DNA of 32,309 nucleotides, from the NCBI GenBank assembly GCA_031284195.1, contig JAITAI010000016.1:1-32309 (forward strand), in the 5' to 3' direction. Under the pieces are notes generated by a model. That model was not told the origin of the DNA and ran no database searches. It worked only from the letters and a program-made list of their open reading frames with translations. Shown here piece by piece: positions 1 through 7,662 of this stretch; positions within the stretch are counted from its first letter, which is position 1; each line of letters opens with the position of its first letter. The stretch comes from Treponema sp. (GTDB lineage: Bacteria > Spirochaetota > Spirochaetia > Treponematales > Breznakiellaceae). Made by a program: the position numbers and the translations under genes.

Positions 1-45
1 CGGAAGGATCCTCTTGTACCCCGCCTCATCCCCTTCCAGGGCTGT

Positions 46-159
46 TTAGGAGGTTCCCTGTTGCTCAGGCTGGTCCAGGGAAGGAATATCCTGCCATGTA
101 CCCCATCCCAACTCCCCGCCGTGTAAGAGGACAATCCTTTCTGCTGCCCTTTTCCCCAC
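46..159 (-). CDS. Very short ORF after pyrC, possibly the start of a broken alpha/beta hydrolase
   Basis: A GTG overlaps the pyrC stop (TAGTG arrangement), opening a 37-codon frame that contains RIVLLHGGELGWGTWQDIP. This resembles the N-terminal oxyanion-hole region (HGG) of alpha/beta hydrolases. A TAA ends it, yet the same frame downstream of the stop reads ALEGDEAGYKRILP, which also looks like coding sequence of that fold. It may be a gene interrupted by a stop codon and cut by the window edge, or chance. I cannot identify it; the hydrolase idea rests on a short motif only. Confidence 0.25.
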   Translation of the reverse strand: MGKRAAERIVLLHGGELGWGTWQDIPSLDQPEQQGTS

Positions 160-1502
160 TAAGAATCATGGCTTAGGAAAGATTCAAAAACGACCCTGCC
201 CTGATATATGGTTATGAGTACCCGCCCCGTACAAGGCAACCCAGGAACCGGTGAATTCTTACCCCGGGATCTGAACAGATCAGGGTTTACCTGCCAGGCC
301 GCCTCAGTATCCACCACTATGAGATCCCCCCGAAACTTCGGCGCCATGCGGCCCCGGTCAGTAAGCCCCAGGATCCGGGCTGGGGATGCGCTCATCAGAG
401 CAGAAAGCCGGGAGAGGGTGATCCGGTCCTGCAAAACCAGTTCCATCTGGCATAGGGCAAAACTGGTCTCAAGACCGGTAAAACCCGGCGCTCCCTGGAG
501 CTTGTCCGCTTCTGTATGCGGGGCATGATCCGTAGCAATGGCGTCAATGGTTCCGTCTAGGACCGCCTCGATAAGGGCTTGCCGATCCACCTCGGTTCTT
601 AAGGGAGGATTCACCCGGCCCCAGGTTGCATCCCCCAGGGCATGAGCGGTCCCGTGGGTGAGGCACAGGTGATGCGGGCTTGCCTCTGCGGTAAGGGTGA
701 AGCCTTGAGGACCGGTTTTTTCCTGCTGGGTCCCCTTGGCCTTCCTGATGAGGTCCACCGATTCCTTGGTTGATACATGGGCAATATGCACATGCCCTTG
801 GGCTTGCCGAGCTCGTTCAATCACCCGTTGGGTTGCATGGTTCTCTGCAATACGGCTCCAGAATTCCCGGGGCTTTCCTGCGGCTTTTGCCTCCTCTGCT
901 TCAGGCCCCCCTGCATCACAGTGGCAGGATACGGGGATTCCCAATCGATGGGCCTCTTGTAAGGCCCGGTACAGAAGCTCATCTGAAACCACATCTTTAC
1001 CATCTTCAGAAAGCATACGGATCCAGGGTTCTGTCTTGGACAAGGGGCCTTTAAGGAGATGTATATCCGAAAGGACCTTGCCCTCCATACCCTGGGTCAA
1101 GGCCAGCACCGGGTACAGATCCACCAAGCCCAAGGCATCAGCGCGTTTTTTGAGGGTCTTCGCTTTAGCAAGGGTATCAATGACCGGTTTGGTGTTGGCC
1201 ATGCAAACCACCGTCCCATATCCCCCGGCCACTGCCGCAAGGGATCCAGACTCTAAGGTCTCTTTTTCAGGATACCCAGGATCCCGGAAATGGGCATGGA
1301 GATCTACCAAAGCGGGCATGAGGACCAGGGTTCCCCCTCCATGGATAGTCCGATGCATCGGAAGCCGAGTTTCAGGCAAGGTCGCACCCTGAGGGAATAC
1401 ATCCTGGATAACACCCTGTTCGATCCAGACCGAACCAGGCATATCCAGGGTTTCATCAACCAGACGGAAGTCTCGAAGTAAAAGCCCGGGAGATAAGTTC
1501 AC
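159..1502 (-). CDS. pyrC: Dihydroorotase, class I
   Basis: Dihydroorotase catalyses the reversible cyclisation of N-carbamoyl-aspartate to dihydroorotate, the third step of pyrimidine synthesis in the cytoplasm. The 447-residue length fits the long (class I, Bacillus-like) type rather than the ~350-residue E. coli type. Visible signatures are the metal-binding DLHAHFRDPG (His69, His71), followed by MANTKPVIDT, a SEDGKDV segment where the class I enzymes carry a bridging Asp, SCHCD, IAHVST, and the C-terminal ATDHAPH with its catalytic Asp. The ATG overlaps the pyrI stop by 4 nt (ATGA), so translation is probably coupled to pyrI and the two form one operon. Identification is firm. Confidence 0.96.
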   Translation of the reverse strand: MNLSPGLLLRDFRLVDETLDMPGSVWIEQGVIQDVFPQGATLPETRLPMHRTIHGGGTLVLMPALVDLHAHFRDPGYPEKETLESGSLAAVAGGYGTVVCMANTKPVIDTLAKAKTLKKRADALGLVDLYPVLALTQGMEGKVLSDIHLLKGPLSKTEPWIRMLSEDGKDVVSDELLYRALQEAHRLGIPVSCHCDAGGPEAEEAKAAGKPREFWSRIAENHATQRVIERARQAQGHVHIAHVSTKESVDLIRKAKGTQQEKTGPQGFTLTAEASPHHLCLTHGTAHALGDATWGRVNPPLRTEVDRQALIEAVLDGTIDAIATDHAPHTEADKLQGAPGFTGLETSFALCQMELVLQDRITLSRLSALMSASPARILGLTDRGRMAPKFRGDLIVVDTEAAWQVNPDLFRSRGKNSPVPGLPCTGRVLITIYQGRVVFESFLSHDS

Positions 1503-1927
1503 CGGAACTCCCCGGCGGATCGGATTTCATCGCAGTATTCACAGCGGTAGATGCGTAAATCCGGGTTTACCAAGTGAAAAACATGGGGCATGTAGGCTTC
1601 TGTGGAGGTAATACACCGGGGATTTTTACAGATCAACACATTCTCTACCCGTTCCGGGAGGGAGATTTTGATTTTTTCCCTGACTTTTTCGTTTTCGATG
1701 ATATTTACCGTAATATGAGGGTCGATGAGACCCAGAATAGCAAAGTTGATGGCAATGGTATTATCAATTTTAATGATATCCTTTTTCTCCATTTGACAGG
1801 AATTGGCATTCACCACAAAGGCCACCGTATAGGGGGTCTTATCCAAACCGAGCCAATTAAAAATCCTGATACCCTGCCCTGCCTTAATATGATCGATGAC
1901 GATCCCGTTTTTTATCTGCGCTAACAT
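1499..1927 (-). CDS. pyrI: Aspartate carbamoyltransferase regulatory subunit
   Basis: PyrI is the nucleotide-binding regulatory chain of aspartate transcarbamoylase; it binds ATP/CTP and docks to the catalytic PyrB trimers through a zinc domain. At 142 residues it is close to E. coli PyrI (153). The N-terminal allosteric domain shows NGIVIDHIKAGQGIRI and KDIIKIDNT, and the C-terminal domain has SLPERVENVLICKNPRC. The four zinc Cys are present as CKNPRC and CEYC with the usual spacing. An AGAAGGAG ribosome site precedes the ATG. The gene is directly followed by pyrC. The partner pyrB is not adjacent and not elsewhere in the window, which is unusual since pyrB normally precedes pyrI. Confidence 0.95.
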   Translation of the reverse strand: MLAQIKNGIVIDHIKAGQGIRIFNWLGLDKTPYTVAFVVNANSCQMEKKDIIKIDNTIAINFAILGLIDPHITVNIIENEKVREKIKISLPERVENVLICKNPRCITSTEAYMPHVFHLVNPDLRIYRCEYCDEIRSAGEFR

Positions 1928-1944
1928 TACTTACTCCTTCTAAG

Positions 1945-1974
1945 ATTATACAGCATGGTAGGTCCAGATGTCCC
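1945..1974 (-). promoter_or_regulatory. Possible promoter of pyrI-pyrC
   Basis: On the minus strand a perfect TATAAT (1950-1945) lies 18 nt downstream of GGGACA (1974-1969, four of six matches to the -35 consensus). The predicted start near 1938 would fall inside the AGAAGGAG ribosome site of pyrI, leaving a very short leader. That makes the -10 attractive but the promoter as a whole uncertain. Confidence 0.4.
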
Positions 1975-2010
1975 AAACGATGCTATACCGGTATCCTCTC
2001 TCTATACCCA

Positions 2011-2039
2011 TTGACTAAAAGTTCCATCTTTTGTATACA
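2011..2039 (+). promoter_or_regulatory. Promoter of the rpsP operon
   Basis: TTGACT (2011-2016) and TATACA (2034-2039) are separated by exactly 17 nt, a good sigma-70-type promoter facing rpsP. Transcription would begin near 2046 and give a leader of about 150 nt before the rpsP start at 2200. Confidence 0.6.
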
Positions 2040-2111
2040 TAAAATTCACGGGTACATGCTGCGGATCGCTAAGCCGGTCAGTCTGAACCGTTGCCAGGTT
2101 ATTAAAGAAGT

Positions 2112-2181
2112 TTTGCTAAACTACAGTTTGCAAAGATTCTAGTATGTATACAGCTAATCGGATTCCCTTGTATAGAGGGAA
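2112..2181 (+). promoter_or_regulatory. Two hairpins in the rpsP leader
   Basis: The leader contains a 9-bp hairpin with one bulge (TTTGC-t-AAAC, loop TACA, GTTTGCAAA; 2112-2134). A second hairpin (TTCCCT/AGGGAA) around 2163-2181 sits immediately upstream of the GAGGAGG ribosome site. They could modulate rpsP expression; function is inferred from position only. Confidence 0.35.
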
Positions 2182-2199
2182 CCCATGAGGAGGACCTCC

Positions 2200-2448
2200 A
2201 TGAGCGCCAGAATTAGGCTCAAAAAATTCGGAACCAAGAAACGGCCCTATTACCGCATAGTGGTTATGGATAAACATGCTCCCCGGGATGGGAAAGCCAT
2301 TGAAGAACTGGGATACTACCATCCCATTGAAAAAGAAGACCAGCAGATCCGGTTTAACGAGGAACGGGTAAAACTGTGGCTTCAGCAGGGAGCCACCTTA
2401 AGCGACACGGTGCATAAAATCCTGAACAAGCAGCGGGTATCCTTATAA
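2200..2448 (+). CDS. rpsP: 30S ribosomal protein S16
   Basis: S16 binds 16S rRNA and is needed for 30S assembly. The 82-residue protein begins MSARIRLKKFGTKKRPYYRI, the hallmark S16 N-terminus, and continues with VMDKHAPRDGKAIEELGYY and EERVKLWLQQGA. I chose the ATG at 2200 because it is preceded at proper distance by GAGGAGG (about 2187-2193). The in-frame ATG at 2185 would itself overlap that ribosome site and add five residues not found in S16. It opens a block whose order (rpsP, KH protein, rimM, trmD, rplS) is widespread in bacteria. Confidence 0.97.
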   Translation: MSARIRLKKFGTKKRPYYRIVVMDKHAPRDGKAIEELGYYHPIEKEDQQIRFNEERVKLWLQQGATLSDTVHKILNKQRVSL

Positions 2449-2519
2449 TTGCGGTCGTATACTCCGCTAAGATTTATAGGGAAGCGTAAACCCTGATACA
2501 CGAAAGGGAAGGTGGAGAG

Positions 2520-2753
2520 GTGGAAAAAGATCTGGTTGAATATATCGTAAAGTCCCTGGTTGATGATCCTTCGTCAGTATCGGTCAGTGTTGTAGAGGGA
2601 GAAAAATCTACCATATTGGAACTTAAAGTTGCCCCTGATGATATTGGCAAGGTTATCGGTAAACATGGCCGTATTGCCAAGTCTATCAGGACCGTCTTGC
2701 AGGCAGCAACGGCAAAAGGAGGTAAGCACACGGTTCTTGAAATATTGGACTGA
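2520..2753 (+). CDS. khpA: KH-domain RNA-binding protein KhpA (YlqC family)
   Basis: This is a 77-residue single KH-domain protein of the KhpA/YlqC family, which binds RNA and commonly lies between rpsP and rimM. The core KH signature VIGKHGRIAKSIR, including the GxxG loop (GKHG), is clear. The N-terminus (EKDLVEYIVKSLVDDP) matches the family. Translation starts at GTG 2520, behind a purine-rich GGAGAG. Its place in the ribosome-maturation block supports a role in RNA handling; the exact targets are not shown by sequence. Confidence 0.92.
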   Translation: MEKDLVEYIVKSLVDDPSSVSVSVVEGEKSTILELKVAPDDIGKVIGKHGRIAKSIRTVLQAATAKGGKHTVLEILD

Positions 2754-2795
2754 TGGGAGTGTCCGGGTCCAATGGTCATTGAGGGGATGAACAAG

Positions 2796-3299
2796 GTGAC
2801 TGAACAGTTTATAGTAGGTGTAATAGGCGCTCCCTTTGGGCTCAAAGGTTATGTCAAGGTGCGATCCTACTCCGGTGAGTATGAGCATCTCAAGCAGCTT
2901 GATACCTTGCTCCTTCGGTGTGGGAATGTTGAACGGGTCTTGAAATTAGAAGAAACCCTGCCGCTTACCCGGGGTCTGGGAATGAAATTCAAGGGGATTG
3001 ATACTCCAGAACAGGCCCAGAGCCTCAGAGGTGGAGAGTTGATAACTGACCGGTTCCATGCAGCGCCACTTAAACCGGATGAATTTTATGTAGAAGACCT
3101 TCGCGGCTTGGAAGTGTTGGGGAATGGCAGAGTCCTAGGGCATATCAGGGATGTTTTCGAAGGCGGAGGGGGTCACCTCATTGAAATCCGCCTTAGTTCC
3201 GGGGACTTAAAGCTGGTTCCCTTTAGAAAGGAATTTTTCGGGGATATATGCCTTGAAAGGGGTACAGCGGTCCTATTGGAACAGGGGATCCTGACATGA
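2796..3299 (+). CDS. rimM: 16S rRNA processing protein RimM
   Basis: RimM assists maturation of the 30S subunit head and binds S19. The protein shows the N-terminal VGVIGAPFGLKGYVKV signature, then a barrel-like domain, a central FYVEDLRGLEVL segment and the C-terminal PRC-barrel LVPFRKEFF region. Three in-frame starts exist: ATG 2772, ATG 2787 and GTG 2796. I favour GTG 2796 because GAGGGG at 2781-2786 is correctly spaced only for it, giving TEQFIVGVIG as in the family; ATG 2772 remains possible. Its stop overlaps the trmD ATG by 4 nt, implying coupled translation. Confidence 0.94.
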   Translation: MTEQFIVGVIGAPFGLKGYVKVRSYSGEYEHLKQLDTLLLRCGNVERVLKLEETLPLTRGLGMKFKGIDTPEQAQSLRGGELITDRFHAAPLKPDEFYVEDLRGLEVLGNGRVLGHIRDVFEGGGGHLIEIRLSSGDLKLVPFRKEFFGDICLERGTAVLLEQGILT

Positions 3300-4075
3300 C
3301 GTATACGGTCCTTTCCCTTTTTCCAGAACTGATCGATGCTTTTTTCGCCCTTTCTATTCTGGGAAAGGCGGTAAATCGAGGGCTCTTGAGGTACCGTTCT
3401 GTAAATATCCGGGATTTTGCGCTGGATAAGCACAAAACTTGTGATGACGCCCCCTACGGGGGGGGGGCAGGGATGCTTATGATGGCCGAGCCGGTGGGAC
3501 GGGCATTGGCTTCTCTGGGGATACCTAATCGTTTGGATCCGCCGGTAGCAGCGGTCCCAAAGCCCAAGCCTCGGGTGATCTACCTTTCCCCTTCAGGACG
3601 GCCTTTTACCCAAGAGAAGGCAAAAGGCCTAGCCGAGGAAGCCGAACTTATCCTTCTGTGCGGACGGTATGAGGGCTTGGATCAGCGTATCATTGACGGG
3701 TATGTGGATGAGGAAATTTCCATTGGGGATTACGTGCTTTCTTCGGGGGAAGTGGCGGCTCTGGTGCTCATTGATGCCACCTACCGTTTAGTAGAAGCGG
3801 TAATCACTCCGGCATCCCTGGAAGAAGAGAGTTTTTCCGGGGGCTTATTGGAGTATCCCCAGTATACGCGGCCGGAGCAGTATGGTATGCTTAAAGTTCC
3901 AGAGGTATTACTTTCAGGGCACCATGAAAACATACGGCAGTGGCGCCTTCGGAAACGAATCGAAAAAACCCTCGCCCTGCGGCCGGATCTTATCCACCAG
4001 GGAGAGGAAGCGGGCCTGTTTGACCGGGAAACCCGTACCATTATAGTAGAACTACGGAATAGCGGTGCAGGATAA
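3296..4075 (+). CDS. trmD: tRNA (guanine-37-N1)-methyltransferase
   Basis: TrmD methylates G37 next to the anticodon of a subset of tRNAs with S-adenosylmethionine, preventing +1 frameshifting. The 259-residue protein is of normal length. It starts TYTVLSLFPELIDAFF and contains DDAPYGGGAGM. The trefoil-knot SAM-binding region follows as LLCGRYEGLDQRIID, then EISIGDYVLSSGE with the catalytic Asp, and RPEQYGMLKVPEVLLSGHH in the linker to the C-terminal domain. The ATG overlaps the rimM stop (ATGA). It produces S-adenosylhomocysteine, the substrate of mtnN further along the same strand. Confidence 0.97.
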   Translation: MTYTVLSLFPELIDAFFALSILGKAVNRGLLRYRSVNIRDFALDKHKTCDDAPYGGGAGMLMMAEPVGRALASLGIPNRLDPPVAAVPKPKPRVIYLSPSGRPFTQEKAKGLAEEAELILLCGRYEGLDQRIIDGYVDEEISIGDYVLSSGEVAALVLIDATYRLVEAVITPASLEEESFSGGLLEYPQYTRPEQYGMLKVPEVLLSGHHENIRQWRLRKRIEKTLALRPDLIHQGEEAGLFDRETRTIIVELRNSGAG

Positions 4076-4099
4076 ACACTGTTATTCCAAGGGGGAGAA

Positions 4100-4501
4100 A
4101 TGAGTGAAATAAAGGCAGGTATCAAAGAAATTGTAGCCTCCCAAATGAAAAGCGAACTGGATCAATTCAAAGTAGGGGATACGGTAAAAGTCCATTTTAA
4201 AATCGTTGAAGGTAAGAACGAGCGGATTCAGGTATATGAGGGCCTGGTAATTGCCATCAAGAATGCCCAACTGAGCAAAACCTTTACGGTGCGGAAGAAT
4301 TCCTATGGGGTTGGGGTTGAACGGGTGTTCCCCCTTCATTCCCCGCGGATCGCCCAGGTTGAACTGATCCGTCCTGGCAAGGTCCGCCGGGCAAAGCTCT
4401 ATTATATCAGGAGTAAAATCGGTAAGGCCGCCAAAATCAAGGAACTTATTTCCAAAAAAAGAAAGCAGCCCCCGGTGCGTACAGAAGCCCCGCAAGGCTG
4501 A
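4100..4501 (+). CDS. rplS: 50S ribosomal protein L19
   Basis: L19 sits at the 30S-50S interface. The 133-residue protein carries the L19 core: [48 protein letters not shown] and [15 protein letters not shown]. The C-terminal tail ([20 protein letters not shown]) is a lysine-rich, proline-containing extension beyond the usual ~115 residues. A strong GGGGGAG ribosome site lies just upstream of ATG 4100. It follows trmD by 24 nt in the same operon. Confidence 0.97.
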   Translation: MSEIKAGIKEIVASQMKSELDQFKVGDTVKVHFKIVEGKNERIQVYEGLVIAIKNAQLSKTFTVRKNSYGVGVERVFPLHSPRIAQVELIRPGKVRRAKLYYIRSKIGKAAKIKELISKKRKQPPVRTEAPQG

Positions 4502-4563
4502 CGCTGGTAGCTGGGTGAGCAGGCTTCCTGAATACTCCGGTGCCTAGTATGGGAAGGGGTAAG

Positions 4564-4917
4564 GTGAACAAGTCCCAGAGAGGCCGGGAAGGTGAAGCCA
4601 GGGCAGTTGCATTTGTGGAAGCCGCAGGAATGCATATCGTCGCCCGGAATGTGCGTTCCAGGGGTGGGGAGATCGATGTGGTTGCCCTGGATGGAGAAAC
4701 CATCGTATTTATTGAGGTTAAGACTTGGTTTGTTTATCCTATTGAGGAGTTGCCCTACGGAATTGATGAGAAAAAACAGCGCCGTATCATTGAAACCGCT
4801 AAGTATTTTCTTTTTTCCCATCGAGAATATAGTGGTATGGCTGTTCGTTTTGATGTTATATTTATTGGACCGGAACTTATTACCCATCTTACATCAGCCT
4901 TTATGGAGTGTATATGA
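4564..4917 (+). CDS. YraN/UPF0102 family nuclease-like protein
   Basis: YraN proteins have a restriction-endonuclease-like fold and often follow rplS; their cellular role is not settled. The key pattern is present: GREGEARAVAFVEAAG, then GGEIDVVALDG and FIEVKTW, where the Glu-Asp and Glu-x-Lys residues correspond to the PD-(D/E)xK site. I chose GTG 4564, behind GGAAGGGG, giving 117 residues; an upstream GTG at 4540 would add eight residues with a poorer ribosome site. The C-terminal stop overlaps the start of the next small ORF (ATGA). Confidence 0.88.
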   Translation: MNKSQRGREGEARAVAFVEAAGMHIVARNVRSRGGEIDVVALDGETIVFIEVKTWFVYPIEELPYGIDEKKQRRIIETAKYFLFSHREYSGMAVRFDVIFIGPELITHLTSAFMECI

Positions 4918-5126
4918 TAACGGTTCAAAGGGATCACCATCGGGAGCCTGCTGAATTAGAATCGTTGAAACTCAAAATTAACGATCAAAAGTATCTGTAT
5001 GATGCAATCAATTGTTTAGCTATGATATTGAGTGATGAGATTCTGAATATACGTCAAGGAGGAATAGACCATGAGTGGGAGAGGAGGAGCCAGGCACAGA
5101 GGGTATCGTCGCCGGGAACGGACTGA
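4914..5126 (+). CDS. Small uncharacterised protein translationally coupled to yraN
   Basis: A 70-codon ORF starts at an ATG overlapping the yraN stop (ATGA) and has a GGAG five nt upstream, which argues it is translated. The first ~50 residues look like a soluble helical protein (ESLKLKINDQKYLYDAINCL, then MILSDEILNI). Its 3' end overlaps the next gene by 56 nt in another frame and contains that gene's AAGGAGG ribosome site. I recognise no family. The tail after residue ~50 is probably constrained mostly by the overlapping gene. Confidence 0.6.
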   Translation: MITVQRDHHREPAELESLKLKINDQKYLYDAINCLAMILSDEILNIRQGGIDHEWERRSQAQRVSSPGTD

Positions 5127-5550
5127 TACGGGGCCGGAATATACCAAACCCAGTAGAAAAACCCTAGAAAATTCCCGATCCGATCGAGGGCGGGGGAGTA
5201 TGTACGAGCGGCTTCGGTGGACTCCTCCGGTAGTGGTTACCGGGCCTCTTCCTGTGCCGGATTGTCCGTATTGCGGTAAACCCATTAAGGATTTGGCTAC
5301 AGCAGTAGCAGATAAACATTCAGATACACCGGTTCATTTTGATTGTATCATCGCCAAAATTGCCGAAAACGAAACCCTGGAAAAGGAAGATTCCATTGCC
5401 TATATTGGAGGCGGTTGTTTTGGCATCTTGAGGTTTACCGGATATCAGAATACGCCTCGGTTTACCATTAAAAAAGTAGTTGAATGGGAGAATCGGGAAC
5501 AACGGGCAGAATGGCGGAAAATTATGAGCGATAGGTATTCTACGACATAA
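5071..5550 (+). CDS. Uncharacterised protein with Arg-rich N-terminus and a Cys/His zinc-type site
   Basis: A 159-residue protein preceded by a strong AAGGAGG. Residues 1-50 are arginine/glycine rich and likely disordered, possibly nucleic-acid contacting. Around residues 65-92 there is PDCPYCGKPI followed by HFDCIIAKI: Cys65, Cys68, His89 and Cys92 form a plausible C-x2-C...H-x2-C zinc site. The C-terminal half (IAYIGGGCFGILRF, FTIKKVVEWENREQRAEWR) ends in a charged helix. I know no function. Its stop overlaps the ATG of the GGDEF gene (TAATG), so the two are likely co-expressed. Confidence 0.8.
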   Translation: MSGRGGARHRGYRRRERTDTGPEYTKPSRKTLENSRSDRGRGSMYERLRWTPPVVVTGPLPVPDCPYCGKPIKDLATAVADKHSDTPVHFDCIIAKIAENETLEKEDSIAYIGGGCFGILRFTGYQNTPRFTIKKVVEWENREQRAEWRKIMSDRYSTT

Positions 5551-6806
5551 TGAGCGATATAGGTAAGCATACGCTCAACAATCTCGATACTCCAAAAACA
5601 GTTCCGATAGTATCATCCTCCAGCGCAAACCCGGTGATAGTATCGGCCGGGGAGGTTCCTTCTTTGGTACCTACCCCAGAAACTTCGCTTAAAATACCGG
5701 AGGATTTCTTATCAGACCCCCGCATTCAGGAACAGTATGGGCTCCTGCAGGCCCTGGGGGTCTTCCAGTACCTCGACCGTCTGAAACGGGAACTGGATAC
5801 CTATAAAAGCCTCTTCGTCGGTGCTTTAACTGTTTTTCATCATACGTCTATAGATGCTATGTTGGACACCGCAGTTTCTCAGCTTTCCACCCGGATATTG
5901 TTATCTTTTGTGGTGTTTTTGTGGAAGCCTTTCCAGAATAAAAACGAGATCCGCATCAGGGGATATGAGGGGCTTAAACCGACGAATATAGGACCTGCTA
6001 TTGAGAGTTTGGCCCTTTTTGAGGTCTTTTTTCAACAGCATCCTGAACCCTTAACCTATACGGATCTTCTGAAACAGATGGGATATAATACCGCGACCCA
6101 TGCCTTACAAGAGATGGAACCGGAACTGATAATCCCTATTCTGGGACCCTACGGGTTTTATGGGCTGATACTGGTGGGCCCTAAACTTCAGGGGGATCGG
6201 TTCCAGCCGGAGGAACTGACCTTTATTCGGGACCTCATGTTCTTTGTCTCCCTGGCCCTCCAGAATCACCTTCATTATAATCATTCCCTGCAGGATGTAA
6301 AAACCGGCCTCTATAATTACGGTTTTTTTATGACCCGCCTTGAAGAAGAAATATCCCGGATCCGGCGTAATGATTATGTATCTTCGGTTATTGTGATTGA
6401 CGTGGATTTTTTTAAGTCCTTTAATGATACCTATGGCCATATAGCTGGAGACCGGGTGCTTGAACATATCGCCTTTCTCATTAAAGGGGGAATACGCCTT
6501 GAGGATGTAGCCTCCCGTTTTGGAGGAGAGGAATTCACCGTGCTGTTGCCAGATACCAATGCAGAATCGGCATGGTATGTGGCGGAACGACTGCGGCTTG
6601 CTATTGCGCAATTAAAGGTTCCCTGGGAAATACCCTTACCGAGAATTACCATTAGCCTTGGTATTTTCACCTTTGATAACCAGACGGATATTATGGCTAC
6701 TGAAATTCTCAACCGGGCGGATAAAGCCCTATACGCGTCAAAAAGCCGAGGTAGAAATTGTACTACCCCATGGGAACCAGGGCTTGAATTCGGCATATAC
6801 CGATAG
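5550..6806 (+). CDS. GGDEF-domain diguanylate cyclase with GAF-like N-terminal region
   Basis: This cytoplasmic enzyme is predicted to make c-di-GMP from two GTP. Residues 250-415 form the GGDEF domain: SVIVIDVDFFKSFNDTYGH with the Mg-binding Asp, GGEEF at 325-329 (active-site signature), and NRADKALYASKSRGRN. The inhibitory I-site RxxD (RLED, 316-319) lies exactly five residues before GGEEF, so product inhibition is expected. Residues ~85-240 look like a GAF-type sensory domain; the first 60 residues are Pro/Ser/Thr-rich and probably disordered. There is no membrane segment. It is joined to the preceding zinc-site gene by a TAATG overlap and sits downstream of the ribosomal block. Confidence 0.92.
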   Translation: MSDIGKHTLNNLDTPKTVPIVSSSSANPVIVSAGEVPSLVPTPETSLKIPEDFLSDPRIQEQYGLLQALGVFQYLDRLKRELDTYKSLFVGALTVFHHTSIDAMLDTAVSQLSTRILLSFVVFLWKPFQNKNEIRIRGYEGLKPTNIGPAIESLALFEVFFQQHPEPLTYTDLLKQMGYNTATHALQEMEPELIIPILGPYGFYGLILVGPKLQGDRFQPEELTFIRDLMFFVSLALQNHLHYNHSLQDVKTGLYNYGFFMTRLEEEISRIRRNDYVSSVIVIDVDFFKSFNDTYGHIAGDRVLEHIAFLIKGGIRLEDVASRFGGEEFTVLLPDTNAESAWYVAERLRLAIAQLKVPWEIPLPRITISLGIFTFDNQTDIMATEILNRADKALYASKSRGRNCTTPWEPGLEFGIYR

Positions 6807-6845
6807 AACATTTCGGGGAAAATACTACTTATAGATGGAGCGAGT

Positions 6846-7556
6846 ATGATTGGAATCATTGGAGCCATGGAGGATGAAATTATGCTGCTCCGTTCGGCCT
6901 TAACAAATCAGCAGGTCAAAACCATAGGAGGTTTTAATTTTTTTGCAGGCGAACTCGAGGGAAAGCCGGTGGTTTTATTGCGATCCGGAGTGGGTAAGGT
7001 AAATGCTGCCATAGGCTGCGCGTTGCTCATTACCACCTATCAACCGGATTTAGTCATCAACACCGGTTCTGCCGGAGGTATCGATCCTATGCTCAACTTT
7101 GGGGATGCCATTATTTCCGATGGCTTGGTGTACCATGACGTGGATGTTACTGCCTTTAATTACGCCCCTGGCCAGCTTCCTGGTATGCCTGCGGTATTTC
7201 CAGTGCCTGAGGATCTTATCGATCGGGCGCAACAGGCAGTGGAAGCGTTGAAACAGGAGCATAAGCTTCCTCCGGGGTTTAACCATGTGCGGGGACTTAT
7301 TGGGTCAGGAGACGTCTTTATGCACGAACCGGATCGGATTGCTGCGGTACGTACCCTATTCCCCGATATGAAGGCTGTAGAAATGGAAGGAGCTGCGGTG
7401 GCTCACAGTTGTTTCTTGTTCAAGGTGCCTGCCCTGATCATCCGCGCTCTTTCGGACATTGCGGGAACTGAATCGCCCTTGACGTTCACGGAATTTCTCC
7501 CGGTTGCATCTAAACATTCGGCGGAGATTGTGCTTCGTATCATCCGTAATACCTGA
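6846..7556 (+). CDS. mtnN: 5'-methylthioadenosine/S-adenosylhomocysteine nucleosidase
   Basis: MtnN (Pfs) removes adenine from S-adenosylhomocysteine, methylthioadenosine and 5'-deoxyadenosine. The 236-residue protein has the expected N-terminus MIGIIGAMEDEI (catalytic Glu11), SGVGKVNAA, INTGSAGG, YHDVDVTAF, GSGDVF, VEMEGAAVAH (Glu181) and ALSDIAG with catalytic Asp204. A GGAG precedes ATG 6846. The S-ribosylhomocysteine it forms is the substrate of LuxS, encoded at 17803-18279. It ends the long plus-strand gene string. Confidence 0.96.
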   Translation: MIGIIGAMEDEIMLLRSALTNQQVKTIGGFNFFAGELEGKPVVLLRSGVGKVNAAIGCALLITTYQPDLVINTGSAGGIDPMLNFGDAIISDGLVYHDVDVTAFNYAPGQLPGMPAVFPVPEDLIDRAQQAVEALKQEHKLPPGFNHVRGLIGSGDVFMHEPDRIAAVRTLFPDMKAVEMEGAAVAHSCFLFKVPALIIRALSDIAGTESPLTFTEFLPVASKHSAEIVLRIIRNT

Positions 7557-7565
7557 GAGGGCTAT

Positions 7566-7594
7566 AGGGACGGTTACCCGGGTAATAGTTCCCT
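7566..7594 (+). terminator. Palindromic hairpin after mtnN
   Basis: A perfect 12-nt palindrome TTACCCGGGTAA (7574-7585) is flanked by AGGGA (7566-7570) and TCCCT (7590-7594), giving an extended dyad ten nt after the mtnN stop. There is no T-tract, so an intrinsic terminator is doubtful; it might act as an RNA 3' end stabiliser or a protein-binding site. Confidence 0.35.
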
Positions 7595-7662
7595 CTGCTG
7601 AGAAGCGCGCGGAGTTACTTTACCTGTAATGGAAGGATACACTGAGGCGTATAGGAAGAAAA

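Noticed and set aside
208-1392. Long plus-strand open frames opposite pyrC (208-528, 736-1392)
   Set aside because: They lie antisense to a firmly identified dihydroorotase gene, show no domain and no ribosome site.
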